This document shows, piece after piece, positions 47,001 to 56,106 of a stretch of 64,000 nucleotides of DNA (within the stretch, counting starts at the first letter, position 1; each line of letters opens with the position of its first letter). Made by a program: the position numbers and the translations under genes. Under the pieces are notes generated by a model. It did not search any database, was not told where the DNA came from, and saw only the letters and a list, made by a program, of their open reading frames with translations. Where the stretch lies: contig NZ_JMPI01000030.1 in the NCBI RefSeq assembly GCF_000735355.1, forward strand, positions 62,001 to 126,000, read 5' to 3'. This DNA comes from Buttiauxella agrestis ATCC 33320 (GTDB taxonomy: Bacteria; Pseudomonadota; Gammaproteobacteria; Enterobacterales; Enterobacteriaceae).

Positions 47001-49586
47001 ATGCCTCGTTTAAAATACAAATTAGCCCCGCTGGCGATATATATCGCTATGGGGTCAATACATTGCTACGCGGAAAATGTCTTTAACCCTGCATTTTTAT
47101 CTGACGATCCTTCTGCTGTAGCCGATCTATCCCATTTTGATGAGGGGGGCCAGGCTCCAGGTATTTATCGTGTCGATGTCTGGGTAAATGAAGAATTCAT
47201 CACCACAAAAGACATTCAGTTTATTAGTGCAAAGAACGATGAGCAAAGCAATGATGACACGGGACTTGAACCTTGTCTGACCGTCAAAACGTTAGGTGTG
47301 TTTGGCGTGAATACCACCGCGAAGCCCGATCTTGCTGCAACCGCACCCGACACCTGTGTCCATCTCGCCTCCGCCATTGAAGGGGCGATGACGCAGTTTG
47401 ATTTCGACCAGCAACGCCTGGATCTCAGCGTGCCACAGGCCATGATGAGTACCACTGCACGTGGCTACATCCCTCCTGCACAATGGGATGAAGGCATTAA
47501 TGCCTTGTTATTTAACTACAACTTTTCCGGTGCTAACAGCAGTGACCGCGAAAATGACAGTGCCAGTAATACCTACTTTTTAGGCCTTAACAGCGGTTTT
47601 AACCTTGGGCCATGGCGCTTGCGTGATTATTCGACCTGGAGCTATAGCAGCGGGCAGCGCCGTCAAAACAGCCAGTGGAACCACATCAATACCTATCTTG
47701 AACGGGCCATTATTCCGCTGAAAAGCGAGCTGACCATTGGCGACAGCAGCACTCCTTCCGAAGTGTTCGACAGCATTAGTTTTCGCGGTATTCAGATTGC
47801 CTCTGATGACAATATGCTGCCGGACAGCCTGCGCGGTTTTGCCCCTACGGTGCGCGGCATTGCCAAAAGCCACGCGCAGGTCACGGTCAGACAAAACGGT
47901 TACATCATCTATCAGACCTACGTTTCCCCCGGTGCGTTTGAAATTAAAGATCTGTTCCCTACTTCTTCGAGTGGCGACCTGGTTGTTGAAGTTAAAGAGT
48001 CCGATGGCAGCGTGAATATTTACCGCGAGCCGTATTCCACGGTGCCTATTTTACAGCGCGAAGGTCGCATTAAATACTCTGCCACCGCCGGGACTTTTCG
48101 CAGTAACAATGATCAGCAAGATAATCCTGGATTCGCGCAATCTACGGTTATCTGGGGTTTACCAAAGGGTTTAACGGCCTACGGCGGCGGGCAATTTGCT
48201 AACCGCTATAAAGCGGCGGTGCTCGGTTTGGGGTTAAATATCGGCCGGTTTGGTGCCGTTTCGATGGATGTCACCGGCGCTGATAGCGAGCTGGTTGATG
48301 GCACAAAGCATGTCGGTTCATCTCTACGCTTCCTGTATGCAAAATCCCTCGGCGCACTCGGAACCAACTTCCAACTGCTGGGCTATCGCTACTCCACGCA
48401 GGGCTTCTACACCCTGGAGGAGACCACCTGGAACAACATGTCCGGTTACGTTAGCGACGAAACGATTAACGATGGCACGGCAAAACCGGAATACATCAGT
48501 GCTTATAACCTTTACAACAACAAGCGCGATAAATTCCAGGTCAACATCTCTCAACAACTGGGTGCTGTCGGCTCGCTTTATCTCAGCGGCAGCCGCCAGA
48601 GCTACTGGAACACCAATAAAGCCAGCATGCTTTTACAGACCGGCTACAGCGGAAATGTTCTCGGCGTGTCGTGGAACCTGAACTACAGCTACAACAAGAT
48701 GCCAGGTCTTGCGCACGCTGATAACCGCATCGCGATGAGTGTTTCTGTCCCACTCAGTCTGTGGTTTTCTCAGGGCAATGATGCCTTGCAACGAAACAAC
48801 TCGGCCTACGCAAGCTACAGCGCCAGCAACGATATGCACGGGCACACCACGCAAAGTGCCGGGATAAATGGCACGTTGCTTGAAGACAACAACCTTAATT
48901 ACAGCGTGCAGCAGGGTTATCAAAACCAAAACAGCAGCGCCAACGGTTCCGTTTCTGCGGATTACGCCAGTTCGTGGGGCAATGTCAACGGCGGGTACAA
49001 CTACAGCGACAACGGCAATTACCAGCAGGTGAATTACGGGCTTAGTGGCGGCGTAGTGATACATGACCAGGGCATTACCCTCAGTCAGCCGCTCGGCCAG
49101 ACCAATGTATTGATTGCCGCGCCCGGTGCGCGAAATGTGAAAGTTGAAGATGTATCGGGGTTAAAAACTGACTGGCGCGGTTACGCCGTGGTGCCGTATG
49201 CCACCACTTATCGTCGCAACAAGATGGCACTGGATACCACCTCCATGCCCGATAACGTCGACATGGTCGACAGCGTGGTGAGCGTGGTACCCACCCGTGG
49301 CGCGCTGGTACGCGCAAGTTTCGATACTCAGGTCGGTGCCAGGGTGCTGATTAATCTGACCCACCAGGGAAAACCCGTTCCCTTTGGCGCCATGGTTTCA
49401 AGTGCTGATAACAGCAGTATCGTGGGTGATGACGGACAAGTTTATCTTTCCGGCCTCAAACCCAAAGGCTCGCTGACGGTGAAATGGGGAGACGGTGCCA
49501 TGCGTACCTGTAGCGTCGATTACACCCTGCCGGACGATGCCGAAACAAAACCGATTAACACCCTGACAAGAGAATGTAAGTCATGA
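47001..49586 (+). CDS. Fimbrial outer-membrane usher (FimD-like)
   Basis: An 861-residue usher. After the signal peptide (ends HCYA) comes the N-terminal chaperone-binding domain (VFNPAFLSDDPSAVADLSHF, then GIYRVDVWVNEEF). The 24-strand pore carries the plug region (GFAPTVRGIAKSHAQVTVRQ, then PGAFEIKDLFPTSSSGDLVV). The C-terminal domains contain VPFGAMVSSADN-type sequence and a final cysteine pair (MRTCSVDYTLP, RECKS). Length is normal. It overlaps the adhesin gene by ATGA. Confidence 0.95.
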   Translation: MPRLKYKLAPLAIYIAMGSIHCYAENVFNPAFLSDDPSAVADLSHFDEGGQAPGIYRVDVWVNEEFITTKDIQFISAKNDEQSNDDTGLEPCLTVKTLGVFGVNTTAKPDLAATAPDTCVHLASAIEGAMTQFDFDQQRLDLSVPQAMMSTTARGYIPPAQWDEGINALLFNYNFSGANSSDRENDSASNTYFLGLNSGFNLGPWRLRDYSTWSYSSGQRRQNSQWNHINTYLERAIIPLKSELTIGDSSTPSEVFDSISFRGIQIASDDNMLPDSLRGFAPTVRGIAKSHAQVTVRQNGYIIYQTYVSPGAFEIKDLFPTSSSGDLVVEVKESDGSVNIYREPYSTVPILQREGRIKYSATAGTFRSNNDQQDNPGFAQSTVIWGLPKGLTAYGGGQFANRYKAAVLGLGLNIGRFGAVSMDVTGADSELVDGTKHVGSSLRFLYAKSLGALGTNFQLLGYRYSTQGFYTLEETTWNNMSGYVSDETINDGTAKPEYISAYNLYNNKRDKFQVNISQQLGAVGSLYLSGSRQSYWNTNKASMLLQTGYSGNVLGVSWNLNYSYNKMPGLAHADNRIAMSVSVPLSLWFSQGNDALQRNNSAYASYSASNDMHGHTTQSAGINGTLLEDNNLNYSVQQGYQNQNSSANGSVSADYASSWGNVNGGYNYSDNGNYQQVNYGLSGGVVIHDQGITLSQPLGQTNVLIAAPGARNVKVEDVSGLKTDWRGYAVVPYATTYRRNKMALDTTSMPDNVDMVDSVVSVVPTRGALVRASFDTQVGARVLINLTHQGKPVPFGAMVSSADNSSIVGDDGQVYLSGLKPKGSLTVKWGDGAMRTCSVDYTLPDDAETKPINTLTRECKS

Positions 49587-50614
49587 AAATCACATTTGGA
49601 AAAACATTACTCCAGGTCATGGTGGTGTTTTGTGCGTCACTGAGTACCGCACACGCGTACACCTATACCTGCAAAGGGAAAAGTGGACATCCAACCAATA
49701 TCTCCGGAAGCTTCGGGACGGTGACGATTTCTGACACCACCTTGAATGTGGTCGGGCAAGTCTTTGATCATGCGGCATCGTGGAACACCGGTGGGCGAAT
49801 TCAAGTACGCTGCGATGAACCTTCCGGGACTCGTTCCCGGCGCTTCACTGCAACTTCCCCCCTGGTTCCGACCACTCTGGAAGGCACCACACAATGGTTC
49901 AATGTGAACGAATACCTCGATGCAACGATTAACGTTGCGGTTCAGGGCAACCGCTATGTCCCTTTCAAAAATATACGAGGAGGCGGTGCCAACGACTCAG
50001 CAGGCCAGACGAGCATGCCAGCAGGGACCACCGGCTTTCTTGACTTAAAAATCATTAAACCCTTCGTCGGCACCACCTCATTTGACAACATCCATGTGGC
50101 CGATATTTTCCTGTCTAAGCAAAGTGGCGTGTATAGCCCGGAACCCATCGCGCAGGTGTTCCTCAATGGCGTTATTTCCGTCCCGCAAAATTGCAGCGTG
50201 AATGCCGGTGCGGTTATACATGTTGATTTTGGTACGATGTACAACACCGATTTTACCGCCGCGGGGCAGAAAGCAGACAACGTTACCCCGCAAACTTTCA
50301 GCGTGCCGGTTGAGTGCAACTACGGCGCGTCTCTGGCAAACCTCTCACTTTCATTGAAAGGCACTGCTACCGCCAACGGCGATGCCATCCAGTCTGATAA
50401 TCCGGACGTTGGCGTGGCGATAACCGACCAGAATAGCGCCCTGCTGCGCCCTAATGACGACTCCAGTTCCATTCGTCTGGCTCTCGACGAGATAGATACC
50501 GAAACTTTTTCGACCAATGTGATGCTTAGCGCTTATCCGGTAAGTACCACCGGCAACGCCCCTGCGGAGGGTACCTTTACCGCCCTCGCCGTCTTGCGCG
50601 TGGATTTTTCCTGA
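49583..50614 (+). CDS. Two-domain fimbrial tip adhesin
   Basis: A 343-residue exported protein (signal ends AHA, mature YTYTCKGKSGHP). An N-terminal region of about 170 residues should be the receptor-binding domain. The C-terminal part, from about VPQNCSVNAGAVIHVDFGTM, is a pilin domain with paired cysteines (QNCSV, VECNYG) and a final strand AVLRVDFS. This plan, and its place directly after the usher, fit a FimH/MrpH-class tip adhesin. The ligand cannot be predicted. Confidence 0.85.
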   Translation: MKITFGKTLLQVMVVFCASLSTAHAYTYTCKGKSGHPTNISGSFGTVTISDTTLNVVGQVFDHAASWNTGGRIQVRCDEPSGTRSRRFTATSPLVPTTLEGTTQWFNVNEYLDATINVAVQGNRYVPFKNIRGGGANDSAGQTSMPAGTTGFLDLKIIKPFVGTTSFDNIHVADIFLSKQSGVYSPEPIAQVFLNGVISVPQNCSVNAGAVIHVDFGTMYNTDFTAAGQKADNVTPQTFSVPVECNYGASLANLSLSLKGTATANGDAIQSDNPDVGVAITDQNSALLRPNDDSSSIRLALDEIDTETFSTNVMLSAYPVSTTGNAPAEGTFTALAVLRVDFS

Positions 50615-50623
50615 GGAGTGATG

Positions 50624-51160
50624 ATGAAAATAAAACACCCCCCTCTGAAGGAATTATCCGCCGCACTCTTCCTGCTGGTTGCCCCGTATGCCGCCGCGGA
50701 TGCCTACAACTTACAAATCACCGGCACGATTTTGTCGCGCACTTGTGATGTCAGTAGTAGCCAGAGTCAGACGGTGAACATCGGCCAGTTTTCCGTAAGT
50801 CACTTTGCCGCCGCAGGCGACACGACGACCGCCAAACGGTTCACCATTGATTTGGTAAACTGTGGCTCCGCCGCGACCGGAACTAAGCTGACATTTTCTG
50901 GCACGAACGACAGCGACAACCCGGCATTACTCGCGCTTTCAGACACGGGAAGCACGGGGGCTATGGCAACCGGTGTTGGGATAGAAATCCTCGATGGCAA
51001 CCAACAGCCGCTGGCGATTAATACCCTGTCATCCACCGTTTACGAACTCTCGCCGGGGAGCAATTCTCTGCCTTTTTATCTGCGCTATAAAGCCACGCAA
51101 AATGTGGTCACCGCCGGAAATGCCTCCTCCGTCATGTATTTTGATTTGCAGTATCAATAA
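50624..51160 (+). CDS. Minor fimbrial subunit A
   Basis: A 178-residue pilin-type protein with signal peptide (MKIKHPPLKELSAALFLLVA, cleaved near AAADA), donor strand YNLQITGTILSRTC, second cysteine in IDLVNCGSA, and final strand SVMYFDLQYQ. GTG at 50618 and ATG at 50621 are also open; the ATG at 50624 has the best spacing from AGGAG. Probably a tip or adaptor subunit between adhesin and rod. Confidence 0.88.
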   Translation: MKIKHPPLKELSAALFLLVAPYAAADAYNLQITGTILSRTCDVSSSQSQTVNIGQFSVSHFAAAGDTTTAKRFTIDLVNCGSAATGTKLTFSGTNDSDNPALLALSDTGSTGAMATGVGIEILDGNQQPLAINTLSSTVYELSPGSNSLPFYLRYKATQNVVTAGNASSVMYFDLQYQ

Positions 51161-51169
51161 GGTGGCCGC

Positions 51170-51691
51170 ATGAAACTCCATTTTTTGCTCACGGCGGCGC
51201 TATCGGCAGGCAGTATATTCGCAGCGCTTGCCCACGACGGAACCATGAATATTACCGGCACTATCACCGACAACACCTGCGTGGTTTCTGCCGATTCACA
51301 AAACCTGACGGTGGAGATGGGAAACGTCAGCAGCAAGCAGTTTTACCGGGCGGGTGCCGCCACGCGTTATGAACCGTTTACCATTCATCTGGAACGTTGC
51401 GATGCCGCCGCCAGTCGCGTCAGCATTACGTTTATTGGCACACCGAACTCCGTAAATTCGCAGCTACTCGCCGTAACAACGCAAGCGCAAAGCGCTCAGG
51501 GCGTAGGAATTGGGCTATACGATAGCGATAAAACGCTGGTTCCGGTCAACAACCTCAGCGGCGGAACCGCACTGACATCGCGCCAGGCAAATGTAACGCT
51601 GCCTTTTTTTGCCCGCTATGTGGCTGACGGCAGTAATGTCAGCCCTGGCGCGGCCAATGCCACCATCACTTTTACACTGACTTATGAATAA
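51170..51691 (+). CDS. Minor fimbrial subunit B
   Basis: A 173-residue pilin-type protein: signal MKLHFLLTAALSAGSIFAAL then AHDG; mature MNITGTITDNTCVVSADSQN; second cysteine in HLERCDAAASRV; final strand ATITFTLTYE. AAGGTGG lies before the ATG. It overlaps the second chaperone gene by eight bases. Resembles FimF/FimG-type adaptors; exact order in the fibre is unknown. Confidence 0.88.
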   Translation: MKLHFLLTAALSAGSIFAALAHDGTMNITGTITDNTCVVSADSQNLTVEMGNVSSKQFYRAGAATRYEPFTIHLERCDAAASRVSITFIGTPNSVNSQLLAVTTQAQSAQGVGIGLYDSDKTLVPVNNLSGGTALTSRQANVTLPFFARYVADGSNVSPGAANATITFTLTYE

Positions 51692-52385
51692 AACTTTTAT
51701 TGCAGCAGCCATTATTGTGTTCTTTGGGCTCGTCACACAAAGCATGGCGGGAGTCAGCATTGGCGGCACTCGGTTTATCTATCACGAGCGGGCCAAAGGG
51801 GTGAAAGTTGAGCTGCGCAATACCAGCCAGAGCGCCTGGCTTATCAATACCACCGTGAGTTCTGGCGGCACATGGTCAGGGGTGACACCTTCAACACAAC
51901 CTGCCCCGTTTATCGCAACACCGCCGCTTTTCTCCCTCAAACCAGGACGAGAAAACAGCATTCGCTTACTCAAAACTCACGCCAACATGCCCCCTGACCG
52001 CGAAAGTTTGTTTACCTTGAGTATCGCTGCAATCCCTTCGGGCCAGGCTCAAGCCAATAGCGTGCAAATTGCGGTGCGTTCCAGAATGAAGCTTTTTTAC
52101 CGCCCGGCCAATTTAAAAGGAAACCCGCAGGAGGCTTATAAACAGCTCAGATGGGAGAAAAGCCGTGGGCAGGCCCGCGTCAGTAACCCGACGCCGTTTT
52201 ATGTGACGCTAGTGAATCTGGTGGTTAACGGTAAAAAAATTGATAACCCTGGGATGGTGGCCCCGTTTAGCTCGCGCAGTATCAACGGGTGTGCGACGGT
52301 AAACACTTGCCATTTAAGCTGGCAAAGTATTAACGATTACGGGCGTATTCTTGAGAAAACCGAACGGGATATTTCCGGGAAATAA
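51684..52385 (+). CDS. Fimbrial periplasmic chaperone, second copy
   Basis: A 233-residue PapD-like chaperone: signal peptide ending SMAG, GGTRFIYHERAKGVKVELRN with the conserved Arg, PPLFSLKPGRENSIRLLKTH, and MPPDRESLFTLSIAAIP. It differs clearly from the first chaperone of this operon, so the two may serve different subunits. Its start overlaps the preceding pilin gene, and it closes the operon. Two chaperones in one short fimbrial operon is uncommon but known. Confidence 0.92.
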   Translation: MNKTFIAAAIIVFFGLVTQSMAGVSIGGTRFIYHERAKGVKVELRNTSQSAWLINTTVSSGGTWSGVTPSTQPAPFIATPPLFSLKPGRENSIRLLKTHANMPPDRESLFTLSIAAIPSGQAQANSVQIAVRSRMKLFYRPANLKGNPQEAYKQLRWEKSRGQARVSNPTPFYVTLVNLVVNGKKIDNPGMVAPFSSRSINGCATVNTCHLSWQSINDYGRILEKTERDISGK

Positions 52386-52391
52386 GTATTT

Positions 52392-52433
52392 AAAAAAGGG
52401 CCAATAAACCTCACGATATGAGCTTCATTGGCC
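52392..52433 (-). terminator. Terminator of the dehydrogenase/cytochrome operon, possibly two-way
   Basis: GGCCAAT (52399-52405) pairs with ATTGGCC (52427-52433) with further imperfect pairing inside. On the minus strand it is followed by CTTTTTTAAA. It lies seven bases past the fimbrial operon and about 100 bp past the cytochrome stop. Confidence 0.75.
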
Positions 52434-52531
52434 AGAAGCGGTGTCAGAGTATTTTTTTGAGATCCCTCTCTTCCTGGACGTGCTCGTTATAAGCCAGGTG
52501 CGTTTTGATGACCTCTTCAACCCTGAATCCT

Positions 52532-53710
52532 TTATTTATCGGCTTGTTTACCCCATGTTCCGCGCACGTAATTCACCACGTTATTTCGCTCTTCCTCAGA
52601 CATAACCTGTTTGTAAGCAGGCATTTTGAAAGAAATATTCCCCTGAGTCTGTGGTGTCTGTGTACCGTCATTAATGACTGAAAGCAGTGACGCCGGGTCT
52701 TTCGCCGTAACGATGGAGTTATTCACCAGCGATGGTACGGTAAAATCTTTGCCTTTGCCGTCATCGCCGTGGCAGGTCGAGCAATACATTGAATAAAGCG
52801 TTTTACCGTCTTTCGGCGAATAGGTTATTGCCCCGCTTGTAGACACCGCACCCGCATCGGGATGGTTAAAATTGAGCAAATAATATGAAATCGCTTCCAG
52901 GTCACCGTCGGTCATATATTGCGTACTCTGCGTCACCACTTCGCTCATCGGCCCGGAGAGCGCGTCATGCTGGCTTTTGCCCGTCCGCAGCAAGCCTTTT
53001 AATTCCTCCCGCGACATCGAGATGTTTCTGAGCGACGGGGCATTCCAGCCATCTATCATCGCTCCGCTCAAATAAACATCGCTGGAGGCGTCATAGCCTT
53101 TTTCTTGCATCGTGATACCGCGTGGAGTATGGCAGGCGCCACAATGCCCCGGCCCTTCGACTAAATATGCACCCCGGCTCAATAATACATTGTGCTGTTC
53201 ATCGGGCTTATTGGCGTTATTAACCGATTGAGTGTCATCGACATAAAGCCAATTCCAGATATGCAGCGGCCAGCGAGCGGATAATAGCCACGGGATATCA
53301 TTATCTTTATTCTTTTGCGCCGACGGCGGAACTTCATTCATAAAGTAATCATACAAATCATGAATATCTTTGTCGGTCATTCTGGCGTAGGAAGGATATG
53401 GCATCGCCGGATAGAGCGCGTGCCCGTCTTTCGCAATCCCCTGCCTCACGGCTTTTTCGAAATCTTCATAAGAGTAATTGCCGATCCCGGCGGTTTTATC
53501 CGGCGTGATATTGGTGGCGTAAATATCCCCAACCGGCGTTGAAAATTTCTTGCCGCCCGCCATCGGTTGCCCACCTTCGGCGGTATGGCATGCCACGCAA
53601 TCTGACGCCCGCGCTATGTATTTACCGGGTGAAGAATTACCGGGTGAAGAATCAGCCGCCGCATTTCCGGCAACTATCAAACATCCGATAGCCAATAGAG
53701 TTTGTTTCAT
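52532..53710 (-). CDS. Periplasmic tri-haem cytochrome c
   Basis: A 392-residue exported cytochrome (signal MKQTLLAIGCLIVAGNAAAD) with three c-type haem motifs: SDCVACHTAEGG (about 37), GHCGACHTPRG (about 185) and MYCSTCHGDDG (about 310). This three-haem plan is that of the cytochrome subunits of membrane alcohol, aldehyde and gluconate dehydrogenases. Six bases separate it from the flavoprotein gene upstream, so it is the likely electron acceptor, passing electrons to ubiquinone or oxidases. The partner identity rests on the operon. Confidence 0.9.
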   Translation of the reverse strand: MKQTLLAIGCLIVAGNAAADSSPGNSSPGKYIARASDCVACHTAEGGQPMAGGKKFSTPVGDIYATNITPDKTAGIGNYSYEDFEKAVRQGIAKDGHALYPAMPYPSYARMTDKDIHDLYDYFMNEVPPSAQKNKDNDIPWLLSARWPLHIWNWLYVDDTQSVNNANKPDEQHNVLLSRGAYLVEGPGHCGACHTPRGITMQEKGYDASSDVYLSGAMIDGWNAPSLRNISMSREELKGLLRTGKSQHDALSGPMSEVVTQSTQYMTDGDLEAISYYLLNFNHPDAGAVSTSGAITYSPKDGKTLYSMYCSTCHGDDGKGKDFTVPSLVNNSIVTAKDPASLLSVINDGTQTPQTQGNISFKMPAYKQVMSEEERNNVVNYVRGTWGKQADK

Positions 53711-53716
53711 CTCAAA

Positions 53717-55609
53717 TCACCCCATTGCCTTAAGTTCGTTGACCGCACGCCAGGCCTGGTCAATGGCCGTGTGCGCGTAGGCGTCCCAGTCTGAGTCAGA
53801 GTTGGCAATCGCAATTCGCCCAATCGGTTTGCGCGCGTTATCTTTAATGGCGTCCATTTTGTCCATATCATCGAACAACGCGCTGGCGTAATACGCATAG
53901 CCATGCGCCCAGCGGTTAACGGTAATCGCCGTGATATCGCGTTGATGGTCAAAGCCGGTATGCCCGAGCATTTCCTGAAGTTGCGAGCGAATCATTTGCT
54001 CGTGAGTATCAAACGTCGTGCCCAATAAATACGCTCGCCCCTGGCGGAACTGCTCGCGCGCGCTCAATTTGCTGCCCGGATAGGTCGGGACATAAACCAT
54101 ATGCAGGCACATCGGTTCATCCGGGTTTTGCGGATGCTGATAACTGCCGAGACTGACCGGGTAATCGAGCTTCACGCGGCTGTACGGAGCCGCCGGAGAA
54201 TAAAATTCGTGAATACCCAGTTGCTTGAATGCCTGCCAGTTTTTGACCACCACATTGGTGTAAACCAGCGGCGCTTTGACATTCAGGCGCAGATCGGCTT
54301 TTTGCTCTTCCGGCGTTTCTGGCACCAGATACGGGATCATCATGTTGTAACCGGCCATGATCGCGTTGCGCCCTTTCACGCGGTACGCTTTGCCGTCGTT
54401 AACGTAGGTCACAACCACGCCGTCATCGGTGTTTTTAGCATTAATCACAATACTGTTGAGACGGATTCGGGTGGTGTTTTCCGGGTGGTCGAGCTTTTCG
54501 TAATTGAGCCGCGAGGTGACAGAATCCTCCATGGTATGTCCGGGTAACGCCTCAGGCACCAGGTGGCGAACAATCAAACGCGCCAGGCCCGCATTGCCAT
54601 CCGGCAAATGATAAACGTACGGTTCTTCCAGGTCAGCGAGGGCTTCTTCATCCAGCGGCGGCAGCTCCATGGCATCCATCCCTGGCAGCGCGCAGGTTCG
54701 GGCGTCAGAACAACTCACGCCCTCTATACCAATGGCGAAAAAGTCGTTGGTGCGCTGCTGGAAATACATCATCGCCATTTTGCTTAACCCCACTTTCTCA
54801 GTCAGGAAATCGTGATAGCTGTGGGTGTCCATCCAGGCGGTTTTTTCGTCCTGCGTCATCCCTTTCAGGTAATCAACCGGGTTCACGTACAGGTCCAGAA
54901 TGGCTTTGCGGTCACTTTCGCTTAACGGGAAATCGTTGATAAACTCAGCCAGCGGGCGGCCATTGAGCCTGTCGGGTGGAATGTCATCGGCCACCGCACG
55001 CCCTGGGTCGCCACCCACAATTTTCGTTTCACCGAAGTTCTTTTTATCAAAGAACACGCCACGGCTGAGGTGTAAGTTGGGGTAGAAATTAACATCAAAA
55101 CTTTGCTTCATGCGCGTAACGCTGACACCGACCGTGGACATCAGCCCGTTGACGACGTCGCTAAAATTTCGTGTCGGCGACTGAAAGGCTTCGCTGCCAC
55201 CGTAACCGATGATTTTTTTGCCGCCGGAGTTAAACTCATTGCGTTTGGCGTGTCCGCCGAAATCATCGTGGTTGTCGAGAACCAGCACTTTGCTCTCTTT
55301 ACCCATCACATCGCGCCAGAAGCTGGCGGCGGCTAAACCACTCAGCCCGCCACCGACTATTACCAGATCGTATTCTTCTTTAATGGGAAGATGGTCGGTA
55401 CTGAATTTTTCATGGTCGCGCCCCACGGCGTGGGCCATTTCAAATGAACCGGGATGATTCCCACGCAGACCTGTTAACTGCGGCGGGTAATAATCATCGT
55501 CCATTATTGCGGTGGCTTTTCCGGCGGCTTTAGCAAGATCGAGCGGCGTCATCCCTGCGGCAATGGTAATTGCCACCCCATTGAGAAAATCACGTCTGGT
55601 AATCGACAT
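53717..55609 (-). CDS. spdH: Tat-exported FAD oxidoreductase, spermidine-dehydrogenase-like
   Basis: A 630-residue flavoprotein. The Tat signal is MSITRRDFLNGVAITIAAG, with probable cleavage near residue 30. The FAD-binding loop YDLVIVGGGLSGLAAASFWR lies around 84-103, with VLDNHDDFGGHAKRNEF following. By recall it resembles SpdH of Serratia and Pseudomonas, which splits spermidine into 1,3-diaminopropane and 4-aminobutyraldehyde in the periplasm. The operon supplies a cytochrome and an aminobutyraldehyde dehydrogenase, which fits. Another amine substrate is possible. Eight bases follow the SnoaL-like gene. Confidence 0.78.
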   Translation of the reverse strand: MSITRRDFLNGVAITIAAGMTPLDLAKAAGKATAIMDDDYYPPQLTGLRGNHPGSFEMAHAVGRDHEKFSTDHLPIKEEYDLVIVGGGLSGLAAASFWRDVMGKESKVLVLDNHDDFGGHAKRNEFNSGGKKIIGYGGSEAFQSPTRNFSDVVNGLMSTVGVSVTRMKQSFDVNFYPNLHLSRGVFFDKKNFGETKIVGGDPGRAVADDIPPDRLNGRPLAEFINDFPLSESDRKAILDLYVNPVDYLKGMTQDEKTAWMDTHSYHDFLTEKVGLSKMAMMYFQQRTNDFFAIGIEGVSCSDARTCALPGMDAMELPPLDEEALADLEEPYVYHLPDGNAGLARLIVRHLVPEALPGHTMEDSVTSRLNYEKLDHPENTTRIRLNSIVINAKNTDDGVVVTYVNDGKAYRVKGRNAIMAGYNMMIPYLVPETPEEQKADLRLNVKAPLVYTNVVVKNWQAFKQLGIHEFYSPAAPYSRVKLDYPVSLGSYQHPQNPDEPMCLHMVYVPTYPGSKLSAREQFRQGRAYLLGTTFDTHEQMIRSQLQEMLGHTGFDHQRDITAITVNRWAHGYAYYASALFDDMDKMDAIKDNARKPIGRIAIANSDSDWDAYAHTAIDQAWRAVNELKAMG

Positions 55610-55617
55610 ATAAGACC

Positions 55618-56094
55618 TTATTTATTTTTTGGCTTTAATTCTTCATCGAGCTTTTTGGAGTCGTAATAATCGCCCTGCCAGGTAATTTTCCCGTTATTGA
55701 CGGTGATGTAACTCACCCCTTCAAATTTAATCGGGTTATTGGTCGCCGGGCTTCCCGCCCATTCGCCGCTATTTTTACCGCTGAATTCCCAGCGAAAGGC
55801 GATGGTGTCGTGGTCATAAACCGGTTTACTGGTCATTTTCCAGGTTAAATCTGGCACGGCTTTAATAAAGGCCCCAATCACCTCTTTTTCAGCATTGCTT
55901 TTGCCATTCACTGGCGTACCGCTTGCGGCGTCGTAATAAACCACGTCCGGCGCTAAATATTGCGCGGCTTTAGCAGCATCATGCGCATTCCACGCGGACA
56001 TATAATCTTTAACGACGGTTAACGGAGAAACCTCGGCCAACGCTAAATTTGAGAATAGTACAAAAGATAACGCAGCGGCTTTTATTGCTTTCAT
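55618..56094 (-). CDS. Exported SnoaL/NTF2-like protein of the polyamine operon
   Basis: A 158-residue protein with a signal peptide (MKAIKAAALSFVLFSNLALA) and a single SnoaL/NTF2-type cone fold (VVKDYMSAWNAHDAAKAAQY, then PVYDHDTIAFRWEFSGKNSG and FEGVSYITVNNGKITWQGDY). Such folds bind or isomerise small molecules. It lies between the aldehyde dehydrogenase and the flavoprotein genes with gaps of 12 and 8 bases, so it is a fixed operon member. A role as a binding or accessory protein for the periplasmic oxidation is a guess. Confidence 0.75.
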   Translation of the reverse strand: MKAIKAAALSFVLFSNLALAEVSPLTVVKDYMSAWNAHDAAKAAQYLAPDVVYYDAASGTPVNGKSNAEKEVIGAFIKAVPDLTWKMTSKPVYDHDTIAFRWEFSGKNSGEWAGSPATNNPIKFEGVSYITVNNGKITWQGDYYDSKKLDEELKPKNK

Positions 56095-56106
56095 TTCATC
56101 ACCTTA

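Noticed and set aside
52444..52540. Minus-strand open stretch reading FRVEEVIKTHLAYNEHVQEE then RDLKKIL and a stop, just after the cytochrome gene
   Set aside because: It looks protein-like but has no start codon, overlaps the cytochrome end in another frame and matches nothing I recognise. It could be a gene fragment; a translated search would decide.
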